Assembly: GCA_036398175.1 (NCBI GenBank)
Contig: DASWHL010000037.1
Location: forward strand, 1-64,000
Reading direction: 5' to 3'
DNA from: JAOTWJ01 sp036398175
GTDB taxonomy: Bacteria; Gemmatimonadota; Gemmatimonadetes; Gemmatimonadales; GWC2-71-9
DNA: 64,000 bases
Positions 50,576-58,763 of the stretch are shown piece after piece. Each line of letters begins with the position of its first letter. Within the stretch, counting starts at the first letter, position 1. The position numbers were made by a program, and so were the translations under genes. The notes under the pieces were generated by a model. That model saw nothing but the letters and a program-made list of their open reading frames with translations, was not told where the DNA came from and ran no database searches.

Positions 50576-51614
50576 GGTCCTGCTCGGCATCGAAACCTCG
50601 TGCGACGAGACGTCGGCCGCGGTGCTGGTGGGCGAGGCCGCGCGGCCGGAACTTGCGAGCCTCGTGATCCTCTCACAGGACGTGCACGCGGTCTTCGGCG
50701 GCGTCGTGCCCGAGCTGGCGAGCCGCGCCCACCTGCGCGCCCTCGACCCGATCGTGCGCGAAGCCCTGGCGGAGGCCGGCCTGCCGCTGTCGTCGGTGGA
50801 CGGCATTGCGGTCACGCAGGGCCCCGGTCTCGTAGGCGCGCTGCTGATGGGCGTGAGCTACGGCAAGGCGCTCGCCGCCGCCCTCGACCGCCCGGTGATC
50901 GGCGTGCATCACCTCGAGGGACATCTCTTCGCACCCACGCTGGAAGATCCCGACCTGGAGCCGCCGTTCGTGGCCCTACTCGTGTCGGGGGGGCACACGT
51001 TGCTGCTCGAGGTTGTGGACTGGGGCCGGTACCGGTTGCTCGGCGAAACGCGAGACGACGCGGCCGGCGAGGCGTTCGACAAGGTGGCCACCCTGCTCGA
51101 GCTGGGATATCCCGGCGGGCCGCCCATCGAGCAGCTCGCCGCCACGGGCACGGACCGGTTCCGGTTCCCGCGGCCCATGCGGAACGACGGCTACGATTTC
51201 TCGTTCAGCGGCCTCAAGACCGCCGTGCTGCACGCGGTGCGAGCCTCGACGGATCTCGCCGCGGACCGCGCGGACCTGGCCCGGAGCTTCCAGGACGCGG
51301 TCCTCGACGTGCTGATCGAGAAGACGGCGCGCGCCGTCGAGGAAACCGGCCACCCGATCGTCGTCCTCGGAGGGGGTGTCGCGTGCAGCCAGGCGCTGAC
51401 CCGGCGGATGACCGAGCGGCTGCGCGGGCTCGCGCGGGTGGCGGTGGCGCGGCCCCGGCTCAACCTGGACAACGCCGCGATGATCGCGCGGGCGGGATGG
51501 TTCCGGCTGGGCCGCGGGGAGCGCCACGGCCACGACCTCGACGCCGACCCGTCACTGCCGTTGCCCGGCCTCGTGCGCGATTCCACTCCCCCCTCCAGGC
51601 TCCGCGCGTCATGA
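50568..51614 (+). CDS. tsaD: tRNA threonylcarbamoyladenosine transferase TsaD
   Basis: The 348-residue ASKHA-fold enzyme transfers the threonylcarbamoyl group to A37 of ANN-decoding tRNAs. LLGIETSCDETSAAVL, the metal motif HHLEGHLFAP, VSGGHTLLLEV, FDFSFSGLKTAV-like YDFSFSGLKTAV and GGGVACSQ are present. It overlaps both the YbbR-like gene and lgt (ATGA). The C-terminal tail is slightly long. Confidence 0.95.
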   Translation: MPEVLLGIETSCDETSAAVLVGEAARPELASLVILSQDVHAVFGGVVPELASRAHLRALDPIVREALAEAGLPLSSVDGIAVTQGPGLVGALLMGVSYGKALAAALDRPVIGVHHLEGHLFAPTLEDPDLEPPFVALLVSGGHTLLLEVVDWGRYRLLGETRDDAAGEAFDKVATLLELGYPGGPPIEQLAATGTDRFRFPRPMRNDGYDFSFSGLKTAVLHAVRASTDLAADRADLARSFQDAVLDVLIEKTARAVEETGHPIVVLGGGVACSQALTRRMTERLRGLARVAVARPRLNLDNAAMIARAGWFRLGRGERHGHDLDADPSLPLPGLVRDSTPPSRLRAS

Positions 51615-52435
51615 CCGTGTACCCCCTGTCATTCTCGCTCTTCGGCCTCGAGGTCACCGGGTTCGGCATCCTGATGATGGTGGCCTTTCTGGGCTCGGGC
51701 TGGGTGATGCAGCTCGAGCTCAAGCGGCGCGGGCTCAACCCGGACTTCTCGGCGGACATCGTAGTGGCGGGCGTCGTGGGGGGCATCCTGGGTGCGCGGC
51801 TGTGGTACGTGGCGCTGCACGGCGGCCCGCTGCTCTCGCGGGCCGGGCTCGTCTGGTATGGCGGGTTCCTGGGCGGCGTGGCGGCGGTGCTCGCCATGAG
51901 CTGGTGGAAGCGCGTCCCCGTGCGGTTCACGTTCGAGCTCACGGCGCCGGCGCTGGCCCTGGGACACGGGCTGGGACGCGTCGGCTGCTTCCTGGTCCAG
52001 GACGACTACGGCGTGCCCACCACGCTCCCGTGGGCCATGAAGTTCCCGGAAGGCCAGCCGCCCACGACGGCCGCCTCGCTCGCCCGCTGGGGCGTGGACG
52101 TTCCGGCCGGGACGCCGCCGGACGCGGTGCTGGCCGTCCATCCCACCCAGCTCTACGAGGTGGCCGCACTCCTGTTCATGTTCTGGCTGCTCTGGCGCCT
52201 GCGGCGTCACCGTCACGCGGTGGGCTGGCTGTTCGGCGTGTACCTCGGGGCGGTCGGCCTCGAGCGCTTCCTGGTCGAGTTCCTGCGGGCCAAGGACGAT
52301 CGCCTGCTGGGCGTGTTCACCCTGGCGCAGGTGACGAGTCTCGCGCTGCTGGCGGTGGGGGTCGGGGTCATGATCCTCTTGCGCCGAGCCGACGGGTTCA
52401 CAGTCGCGCCGAAGGACGGTCTCGCTCCCCGCTAG
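51611..52435 (+). CDS. lgt: Prolipoprotein diacylglyceryl transferase
   Basis: The 274-residue inner-membrane enzyme adds diacylglycerol to the lipobox cysteine, the first step of lipoprotein maturation, consistent with the lipoproteins in this window. Several membrane segments and the signature HGLGRVGCFLVQDDYG are clear. HPTQLYEVAALL and the C-terminal VEFLRAKDDR match the family. The stop overlaps the convergent acpS stop by 4 bp. Confidence 0.94.
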   Translation: MTVYPLSFSLFGLEVTGFGILMMVAFLGSGWVMQLELKRRGLNPDFSADIVVAGVVGGILGARLWYVALHGGPLLSRAGLVWYGGFLGGVAAVLAMSWWKRVPVRFTFELTAPALALGHGLGRVGCFLVQDDYGVPTTLPWAMKFPEGQPPTTAASLARWGVDVPAGTPPDAVLAVHPTQLYEVAALLFMFWLLWRLRRHRHAVGWLFGVYLGAVGLERFLVEFLRAKDDRLLGVFTLAQVTSLALLAVGVGVMILLRRADGFTVAPKDGLAPR

Positions 52436-52809
52436 ACGACGACCGCGATGGCGGCCGCCAGGTCGTCCGTGTGCGTCAGCGAGAGCAGCACCTGCGTTCC
52501 CCCCAGCTCGCCCAGGCGCGGCCCCGCGCGCCCGTGCAATCGGACGGACGGACGGCCGGCCGGATCCCGCACGACCTCGATGTCGCGCCAACTGATCCCG
52601 CGGGCATCCTCGGTTCCCTGGAGCGCCTTGTACACCGCCTCCTTGGCCGCGACGCGCGCGGCCACGTGGCGGGCCGGAAACGCCATGCCCACGCAGTAGG
52701 ACCGCTCGTCCTCGGTGAGCAACCGCTCGAGCGCGCGGTCCCCGACGCGGGTCAGCATCCGCTCGATGCGCGCGATGGCCACCAGATCCACCCCCACGGC
52801 CAGCGGCAT
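52432..52809 (-). CDS. acpS: Holo-[acyl-carrier-protein] synthase
   Basis: The 125-residue phosphopantetheinyl transferase activates ACP for fatty acid synthesis. GVDLVAIARIERML carries the magnesium-binding aspartate, and RVAAKEAVYKAL carries the KEAxxKA motif. The end LLSLTHTDDLAAAIAVV is typical. The ATG at 52809 overlaps the M14 peptidase stop (TGATG), and a GTG one codon earlier is also possible. It is the last gene of a four-gene operon. Confidence 0.94.
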   Translation of the reverse strand: MPLAVGVDLVAIARIERMLTRVGDRALERLLTEDERSYCVGMAFPARHVAARVAAKEAVYKALQGTEDARGISWRDIEVVRDPAGRPSVRLHGRAGPRLGELGGTQVLLSLTHTDDLAAAIAVVV

Positions 52810-54905
52810 CACGACCCCCGTGCCACGAAGAGCCGGCGCCGCAGGACCTGGCCGTCTGTCTCGAGAATCACCGCGTACGCGCCGTTCGCCACCACGCCAC
52901 CCGTGAGATCCGTGAGGTCCCAGACGGCCTGGCCGGCCGCGCCGGGCACCGCGGCCCGATACACCAGGAGCCCGGTGAAGGTGAACACCGAGAGTCGCGC
53001 GTCGCCGGATGCGGGGTCCCACGTGAAGAAGACCCGGTCGGAGCGGACGGGATTCTCCGAGAGTCCCAACTCCCTGGCGGCGACCGTGAACGCGGCGCCG
53101 GTCGTGCCGAAGACGTGGACGGCGTCCAGGTGGACGGGCATCCCACGCGTCACGACGCGAAGGCGGACCGTGGGCACGTCGGGCAGCCCGGCCGAGACCG
53201 GATACCAGACCGGGGCCGAGCCCTCCAGGCGCAGCAGGCCCGTCCACGTGGCGCCGCCGTCGGCGGAGACGTCCACGGTCACGTACCGCTCGGGGAGGAA
53301 CAGCGATCCCTGGTGGCGCACCCAGAACGCCAGCCGCGGCCCGCTGACGCCGCTGAGCGCGATGTCGGGCGACCTGAGCGTGTCCGTGTCGCCGCTCCAA
53401 TGCCGGCTGCCCTCGAGGGACCCGATCGTATCGCGGGTCCATCCCGTCCACCCGCCGTCCCGCTCCGCGCCGTCCGCGAAGACGATCCGCGTCTCGACTC
53501 CGCTGCCGGCGGCGGCGATCCGCGTCCCGGCGACGGCGTCGTCGAGCGGTGCCCGCCACCGCCAGGCCAGCGGGCCCCGATCCAGGGTGTCCGCCACGAG
53601 CGCGAGCGTGCGGGTACCCGGTCCCGAGGCCGTGACGGCCGGCGGGGCGCCGGGCGCGGTCACCAGGTGCGCCTCCGGCCACACGACCTCCCATGCCGGG
53701 GCCGCCGTGCCGGCGGGTGCCGTCGCCGCCAGCGCGGCGGACGCGAACGGGAGATTATCCGCGATGACGGTGGCGATCGCGACTGAGTCGTCGGGAAACA
53801 GGAAGCCGTAGCCGGCGCCGGCCACACAGCACCCGGCGGTCAGCTCGACCGTGAAGGCCAGCGTGCCGTGCGTCCGGTACGCCCACTCCGTGTACTCCCC
53901 GTTGGTCGGGTACAGCTGCCATGCCGGCCCCGGGTGATACGCGGGCCGCGCCGTCCCGGGCAGCGCGTCGCGAATGGCCGGATCGAGCGGCGTCCCGGCC
54001 GTGGCCGCGAACCGCGCGGCGTCGGGGGTGAGCGCCCCGGACGCGTGCCCGTACGGGTAGAGCACGAGATTCGAGTAGCTGTGGTACGACACCGCCACCG
54101 CGGGCGGGTGGCGCTCGTGGAACGCGATCACGGCCTGGGTCTCCGGCTCCGAAGCGGGAGCGGGCCCGCGGTACGTCTCGGTCGCGGGCCCGGGGTTCGA
54201 GCCGAGGTCGTCCCGGCCCCAGAACCCCGGGTAGTTGCGGTTCAGGTCCACGCCGAGTGTCCCGTCACCGTTTACCCGCCGGTTCTTGCGCCACAGCCGG
54301 GTGGAGTCGAACGAGAATCGGTATCCGTCGGGATTGACCACCGGGATCACCCAGATGTCGCGCTGGGCCACGAGATCCGCGTCGGGCGGGTTGCTCGTGA
54401 ACGTCTCGAGCAGCCGGACCGCCATCTCGGCCGAGATCCACTCGCGCGCGTGATGCGCGCCGAGGAACAGCACGTTGGCGCGGTCGAGGCTGGCGGCGGC
54501 GGTGCCCACTTTGACGGCAACGATCGGGCGGCCTTCCCACGAAGCGCCGATCGTATCGAGCAGGACCAGGCCCGCCGCGGCGAGCGAATCGAGCGCCGCG
54601 TGCACGTCGTCGAGGTCACGGAAATGCACCGGTGGCGCGGCCGCGACTTGCGGCGCGGCGCGCGCCGACAGCCCGAGGGCCGCGAGGGCGGGCTGCTGCT
54701 CGACGGCCGCGACGATCACGGCGTGCGGCACGCCGTCCACCCGTTCGATGCCCGCCACCTCGTATCCCGCCAGCGCCAGCTGTCGCAACACGCCCAGCGA
54801 ATCGAGCCGCACGAGGGTCGGTACGAGATCCTGCGCCCCCGCCGGCGTGCCAGTGCCCGCGATCAACGCGACCGCCAGCATCCCGATCCGCTCCTGACGG
54901 GTCAT
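52809..54905 (-). CDS. Exported M14 zinc carboxypeptidase with Por/FlgD-like C-terminal domain
   Basis: The 698-residue protein has a signal peptide (MLAVALIAGTGTPAGAQ). The M14 domain follows (about 110-420) with the zinc motif HHAREW, NPDGYRF, DLNRNYPGFWG, the third ligand in SYHSYSN and the catalytic Glu in FTVELTAG. Beta-rich regions follow. The last 90 residues (LSENPVRSDRVFF to RRRLFVARG) resemble the Por secretion C-terminal or FlgD-like Ig domain that targets proteins to type IX secretion. It probably digests peptides outside the cell or at the surface. It is coupled by ATGA to the preceding gene. Confidence 0.88.
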   Translation of the reverse strand: MTRQERIGMLAVALIAGTGTPAGAQDLVPTLVRLDSLGVLRQLALAGYEVAGIERVDGVPHAVIVAAVEQQPALAALGLSARAAPQVAAAPPVHFRDLDDVHAALDSLAAAGLVLLDTIGASWEGRPIVAVKVGTAAASLDRANVLFLGAHHAREWISAEMAVRLLETFTSNPPDADLVAQRDIWVIPVVNPDGYRFSFDSTRLWRKNRRVNGDGTLGVDLNRNYPGFWGRDDLGSNPGPATETYRGPAPASEPETQAVIAFHERHPPAVAVSYHSYSNLVLYPYGHASGALTPDAARFAATAGTPLDPAIRDALPGTARPAYHPGPAWQLYPTNGEYTEWAYRTHGTLAFTVELTAGCCVAGAGYGFLFPDDSVAIATVIADNLPFASAALAATAPAGTAAPAWEVVWPEAHLVTAPGAPPAVTASGPGTRTLALVADTLDRGPLAWRWRAPLDDAVAGTRIAAAGSGVETRIVFADGAERDGGWTGWTRDTIGSLEGSRHWSGDTDTLRSPDIALSGVSGPRLAFWVRHQGSLFLPERYVTVDVSADGGATWTGLLRLEGSAPVWYPVSAGLPDVPTVRLRVVTRGMPVHLDAVHVFGTTGAAFTVAARELGLSENPVRSDRVFFTWDPASGDARLSVFTFTGLLVYRAAVPGAAGQAVWDLTDLTGGVVANGAYAVILETDGQVLRRRLFVARGS

Positions 54906-55639
54906 GGGAGCAGGCTCCAGACCCGCTGCAGCCATGCGGGCGCGGGCAGGTACCCGCCGAGGACGAGCCCGAGCCACGCCGCCGCGGCCAGGGCCGGCAC
55001 CCCGACCGCGGCCACGGGCCAGAGGGGGCGTCGCCAGGCGGCAACCAACGCCACCGCCTCCCGCCAGCGCGCCGTTTCGTCGGCCAGCTGTTCCTCGAGC
55101 GCGAGCCACGCGGCCTCGAGACGGCGCGCCGCGGTGAGCAGCGCCCGCTGCCACTCCTCGAGCGCGGCGCGGTCGGTGGCCGCGGCCGAGAGGAGCCTCC
55201 TCCCCCGCGCCTGAAGATCATCGAGTGCCGGCACGAGCCCCGCCCCGGCCGCACCCAGCCGCCCGGTAAGGCCTCGCACCTCGGCCGTGTCGAGCACGAC
55301 GCGACGGCGCAGCCGCCGGGGCATGCGACCTGCGCGCGCCTCCGCTTCGAGCTGCCGGTTGGCCCGCTCCACCAGGTCCCGGGCGACGCCGTTGACGGCC
55401 CGCTCCCAGACCTCCATCCACAACTCGAGCCCCACGGCCTGCACGGCCTCGGGCCGGGCACCCTCCGCGGCAAGACGGCGCGCTTCACCCGCCGCCTCGA
55501 TGAGGCGACCGACCATGGCCAGACGTTGCCGGTCGAGCGTGCCATCCGCCGGAGACTGGCCGCTTCCCGTGAGCAGCTTGCCCAGCGCCGGGCCCAGCTC
55601 AGGAACGCGGACGGGAATCAGGATCTTGGCGTGGGTCAT
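54902..55639 (-). CDS. Hypothetical protein with C-terminal membrane segment
   Basis: The 245-residue product is not recognised. It is highly charged and Arg/Ala-rich, with long predicted helices that may form coiled coils (EEWQRALLTAARRLEAAWLA, EEQLADETARW). A single hydrophobic segment lies near the C-terminus (PVAAVGVPALAAAAWLGLVL), which suggests a tail-anchored inner-membrane protein. ATGA overlaps with the HAD gene before it and the M14 gene after it support translation. Confidence 0.65.
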   Translation of the reverse strand: MTHAKILIPVRVPELGPALGKLLTGSGQSPADGTLDRQRLAMVGRLIEAAGEARRLAAEGARPEAVQAVGLELWMEVWERAVNGVARDLVERANRQLEAEARAGRMPRRLRRRVVLDTAEVRGLTGRLGAAGAGLVPALDDLQARGRRLLSAAATDRAALEEWQRALLTAARRLEAAWLALEEQLADETARWREAVALVAAWRRPLWPVAAVGVPALAAAAWLGLVLGGYLPAPAWLQRVWSLLP

Positions 55640-56334
55640 GCATAGATGGCGGCAAGCACCGGCTCCAGCTCGGCGAAGCTCTCGAACGCCGCATAGGCGC
55701 CCGTCGCCAGAAGATCGGCCGTGCTATACGACCCCGTCGCCACACCGATGGCTCGCGCCCCCACCTCGCGCCCGCACGTCATGTCCGCGGGGGTATCCCC
55801 GAGAATGACGACCTCCGCGCCGACCGGTGCGTGTCCCAGGAAGGGCGCGGCGCGGGCCGCCGCGATGGCCGGGAGCCGAGCCCGGTCGTGATGATCGGAC
55901 CCGAAGGCCCCGACCCGGAACCGATCCGGTGCGATGCCGGCGGCGGCGAGCTTGAGGCGGGCACCGTCCGCCACGTTCCCGGTGAGCAGGCCAAGGATCG
56001 AGTCGTGGCGGGCCTCGATGCCCTCGAGCAGCGCCGTCACCCCCGGGTACACCGTGGTCTGGCAGGTCCCGGTGTCCAGTTCCACCGCCAACAGGTCCAC
56101 GTACCGCTGGCAGACGGCCGCGATGCGCCGCTCGTCGTCTCGGTCGGCATGCGCCACTTCCGCCAGCAGCTCGCGCACGATCTGCGGATCGGTCTTGCCG
56201 TCGAACCGGACCCGGCTGTCCGCGGCGGGTGGTGCAATCTCGTCCAGGAGCGCGGCGTGGATGGCCCGGCGACCCGCTCCGTGGGTGTGGAGCAGCGTGC
56301 CGTCAATGTCGAAGAGGACGAGTTTGCGGAGCAC
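55636..56334 (-). CDS. HAD-superfamily phosphatase (phosphoglycolate phosphatase-like)
   Basis: The product of about 232 residues carries HAD motif I FDIDGTLLHT, a helical cap, motif II in LGLLTGNVA, the lysine/arginine region and motif IV VVILGDTPADM. The pattern suits a Gph-like small-molecule phosphatase, with the substrate unknown. The GTG at 56334 is preferred because TATGTT ends 7 nt before it. An in-frame ATG at 56346 would lie inside that box. It is the first gene of the minus-strand operon ending in acpS. Confidence 0.88.
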   Translation of the reverse strand: MLRKLVLFDIDGTLLHTHGAGRRAIHAALLDEIAPPAADSRVRFDGKTDPQIVRELLAEVAHADRDDERRIAAVCQRYVDLLAVELDTGTCQTTVYPGVTALLEGIEARHDSILGLLTGNVADGARLKLAAAGIAPDRFRVGAFGSDHHDRARLPAIAAARAAPFLGHAPVGAEVVILGDTPADMTCGREVGARAIGVATGSYSTADLLATGAYAAFESFAELEPVLAAIYA

Positions 56335-56341
56335 GGGACGA

Positions 56342-56347
56342 AACATA
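56342..56347 (-). promoter_or_regulatory. -10 box of the HAD-acpS operon
   Basis: Minus-strand TATGTT ends 7 nt before the GTG at 56334. It overlaps the alternative ATG and therefore decides the start. Confidence 0.5.
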
Positions 56348-56815
56348 GGCCGCGTCCGGGAGGGGTGGAAGCGAATGGGAAATGCGACGGCGGTCACCAC
56401 GTGTGGGTCCGGCGCCGTCGGGCGTGTAGGTGGAATACCGGCAAGAGGCCCGATTTCGTGCAGGGTGCAACACTCGGCGTGTGATAGTGGTCGCACACCG
56501 ACCGGGTTCGGGACAGGACTCAACCGTCGGGTGAGCCAATGTGTGTAAGTAGCTACGAATATTGATCTTGGCGAGTAGGCGTCTCTTGTGCCAAGGGCCG
56601 GGATTCGTTACCCTTGGTCCCCGGTGCCGAGCCTCGCCGACGCCGTCCTTGTGTCCCGGGTCACCGTTCCGGGTCTCCCGTCATCCTCGCCAGTGATCTA
56701 CATCGCACCTGCCGCGGTTGGGCACGTGCGTTGCTTTCCACACCCCCCTCGGAGCCGCGCGGCAACCAGGCGTCCGCGGGCTCATGCGTCACCACCGAAG
56801 AGGAGATGGCAAAGT
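56348..56815 (+). promoter_or_regulatory. Long leader region of the fimbrial-like operon
   Basis: These 468 bp hold no credible ORF. An AT-richer patch at 56539-56570 contains the palindrome GTAGCTAC (56549-56556) and TACGAATATT, a likely promoter. CCAAGGG (56591-56597) and CCCTTGG (56611-56617) form a perfect inverted repeat 13 nt apart. GTGTG/CACAC flanks 10 nt near 56480-56500. AGGAG (56801-56805) precedes the ATG by 10 nt. The leader would be about 240 nt, long compared with other genes here, and suggests post-transcriptional control. Confidence 0.5.
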
Positions 56816-57334
56816 ATGAAACGCATTCTGCTCGGCCTTGCTCTCGCCGCGACCGCGTCCGGCGTGACCGCCGCCCCCGCCGCGGCCCAGAACCAGACCG
56901 ATAGCGACCAGCTGACGGCAACGGCCGTGGTCGCCGCCGCCATTACGGTGGCCCGGGTCTCCGACCTCGATTTCGGCACGGTCATGCCCAACTTCGGACG
57001 GACGATCCTGTTCACGGACGCCGGTGCCGGGCATTTCCAGGTGACCGGTGCCGCGGCCGCCGAGGTCTCGCTCGCGTTCTCGATCCTGCCGGCGAACCTC
57101 AGTGACGGGACGAACGACCTCCCCGTGTCGTTCACGACGCGGCACAACACCGCGGCGGATCCCACAGGTGGGACGACCTTCGATCCCGCCGTGGGTGAGC
57201 CCGGCACGGCGCTCGACGCCACGACCGGCACGCTGCACGTCTACGTTGGCGGTACGGTGACCGCGGCGGGGACCCAGGTCGCCGGCACGTACACGGCCCA
57301 GGTCGAGCTCACAGCCGCGTACACGGGCAACTAA
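56816..57334 (+). CDS. DUF4402-type exported protein, likely major fimbrial subunit
   Basis: The 172-residue product has a signal peptide (MKRILLGLALAATASGVTAA, cleavage near AAAQ). The mature protein has the DUF4402 signature: SDLDFGTVMP near the start, AGHFQVTGAAAAEVSLAF in the middle, then LHVYVGGTVTAAGTQVAGTY and a final YTGN. It is small, beta-rich, Ala/Thr/Gly-rich and has no cysteine, like secreted pilins. It is first in the locus, separated from the next gene by 111 bp with a strong hairpin, which suits a highly expressed subunit. The pilin role is inferred from the adjoining chaperone and usher-like genes. Confidence 0.75.
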   Translation: MKRILLGLALAATASGVTAAPAAAQNQTDSDQLTATAVVAAAITVARVSDLDFGTVMPNFGRTILFTDAGAGHFQVTGAAAAEVSLAFSILPANLSDGTNDLPVSFTTRHNTAADPTGGTTFDPAVGEPGTALDATTGTLHVYVGGTVTAAGTQVAGTYTAQVELTAAYTGN

Positions 57335-57387
57335 CTTTCGCCCGCTGTACCCGGGGCGCGCACAACGCGCGTCGCCTCTTCGGTGCG

Positions 57388-57415
57388 CTGGCGGTCGGCT
57401 CCGGCCGGCCGCCAG
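57388..57415 (+). terminator. UNCG-capped hairpin between first and second subunit genes
   Basis: CTGGCGGTCGGC (57388-57399) pairs with GCCGGCCGCCAG (57404-57415) over 12 bp, with one G-U pair, around loop TCCG. The C(UCCG)G loop belongs to the very stable UNCG tetraloops. No T-run follows, so partial termination or 3'-end protection of the first gene's mRNA is more likely than full termination. A smaller GCGCG/CGCGC stem lies at 57356-57370. Confidence 0.65.
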
Positions 57416-57445
57416 CCAGGCCGGATGGGCCAGAAGGAGCAGACC

Positions 57446-57916
57446 ATGGCCGCACGCACGCTCGGCATCGCACTCGTGCTGGCGGCGGTTGGTGCGGGGA
57501 CGATGGAGGCGCAGGGCCGGCCGTTGACGGTTCAGGCGCGTCGCGATCTCGACTTCGGGACGATCATCCCGGGGGTCCCGACGACCGTCAGCCGGCTCGA
57601 CCCGACGGCCGGACACTTCATCGTCCGCGGACGACGGGATGCAGAACTCCTGCTCGAGCTTGCCTTGCCCATCGCCCTCACCGCCACGACCGGAGCCGTC
57701 CCCCTGAGCTTCGGCCCGGCCGACGCGGGGCACGGGCCACTGGCCGATCTTGGCGCGAGTCAGCCATTCGACCCGCGGGTGCCGCTGGCGGTCATCCTCC
57801 CAGGCAACGGGACCTACTACCTGTGGCTGGGTGGAACCGTCCAGCCGCTGGCGCAGCAGGTTCCCGGTACGTACAGCGCGCAGATCATGCTCACGGCGTC
57901 CTACACGGGGAACTGA
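57446..57916 (+). CDS. DUF4402-type exported protein, second subunit
   Basis: The 156-residue product starts at the ATG 6 nt after AAGGAG. The signal peptide (MAARTLGIALVLAAVGAGT) is followed by RRDLDFGTIIPGVPTT, AGHFIVRGRRDAELLLEL and a C-terminal GTYSAQIMLTASYTGN, matching the first subunit. It lacks cysteine. The gene ends 1 bp before the chaperone GTG. It may be a minor pilin or adaptor. Confidence 0.75.
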   Translation: MAARTLGIALVLAAVGAGTMEAQGRPLTVQARRDLDFGTIIPGVPTTVSRLDPTAGHFIVRGRRDAELLLELALPIALTATTGAVPLSFGPADAGHGPLADLGASQPFDPRVPLAVILPGNGTYYLWLGGTVQPLAQQVPGTYSAQIMLTASYTGN

Positions 57917-57917
57917 C

Positions 57918-58763
57918 GTGAAGCGACCATCCCATCTCCTCGCGCGCGCGGCGGGTGCGGCCACGGCCCTCGTCACGTTGTGGCCCGTGGTGGCGGACGC
58001 GGTGCTCGTCGCGCCCCACGCACTCTTCCTGGGTGACCGGTCCCGTTCGGGCCAGGTCTACCTGGTCAATCAGGGAAACGCCCCGGAGGAGGTCACCATC
58101 GCCCTCCAGTTCGGCTACCCGGAGACCGATGCGGCCGGTGGCATGCGGATCCGCCTCGTGGAGGAGCCCGATTCGGGCGCGCCGTCCGCGGCGGCCTGGC
58201 TCCGCGCCTTTCCGCGCCGGGTCGTGGTGGAAGCGGGCCAACGCCAGGCCGTCCGGATCCAGGCCACCCCGCCTGCCGACCTCCCGGAGGGAGAGTACTG
58301 GTCCCGGCTGATCGTGACGTCGCAACCGCAGGCCGCGGCCACGCTCGGCGGGGACTCCGCCGTCCGAGCGGGCGTCACCTTTGCGCTCCGGACCATCACG
58401 TCCGTTACCTACCGCAAGGGGATCGTACGAACCGGCGTCCGGATGGACTCGCTGTCCGGCCGCGTGCACGCCGATTCGATCGAAACGTGGATCGGGCTCG
58501 CCCGCGAAGGGAACGCCGCGTTCCTCGGGAGTCTCCGCTTCGAGTTGCGGGACAGCACGAACCGAGTCGTTCGGGAATGGGGCACCACTCCCATTGCCGT
58601 GTATTACCGCCTCCTGCGCCGGTTCGACCTGCCCGTGGACGCCCTGGCGCCCGGTTCGTACCGCCTGTTCGCGCTCGTGTCCACCGCGCGCCAGGATATT
58701 GCGCCCCAGCACGTCCTGCCGGCGGCCTCCGTCGAACAGTCGGTGGAGATCCACCTGCCGTGA
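57918..58763 (+). CDS. PapD-like periplasmic chaperone
   Basis: The 281-residue exported protein (signal peptide to about VVADA) has two beta-sandwich regions. The first has LVAPHALFLGDRSRSGQVYLVNQG, given in part, with VNQGNAPEEVTI as the typical strand. PRRVVVEAGQRQAVRIQ matches the donor-strand region of fimbrial chaperones, and LPEGEYWSRLIV the following loop. It is longer than the usual 230 residues. The position between subunit genes and the usher-like gene supports a chaperone role. It overlaps the third subunit gene by GTGA. Confidence 0.75.
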   Translation: MKRPSHLLARAAGAATALVTLWPVVADAVLVAPHALFLGDRSRSGQVYLVNQGNAPEEVTIALQFGYPETDAAGGMRIRLVEEPDSGAPSAAAWLRAFPRRVVVEAGQRQAVRIQATPPADLPEGEYWSRLIVTSQPQAAATLGGDSAVRAGVTFALRTITSVTYRKGIVRTGVRMDSLSGRVHADSIETWIGLAREGNAAFLGSLRFELRDSTNRVVREWGTTPIAVYYRLLRRFDLPVDALAPGSYRLFALVSTARQDIAPQHVLPAASVEQSVEIHLP

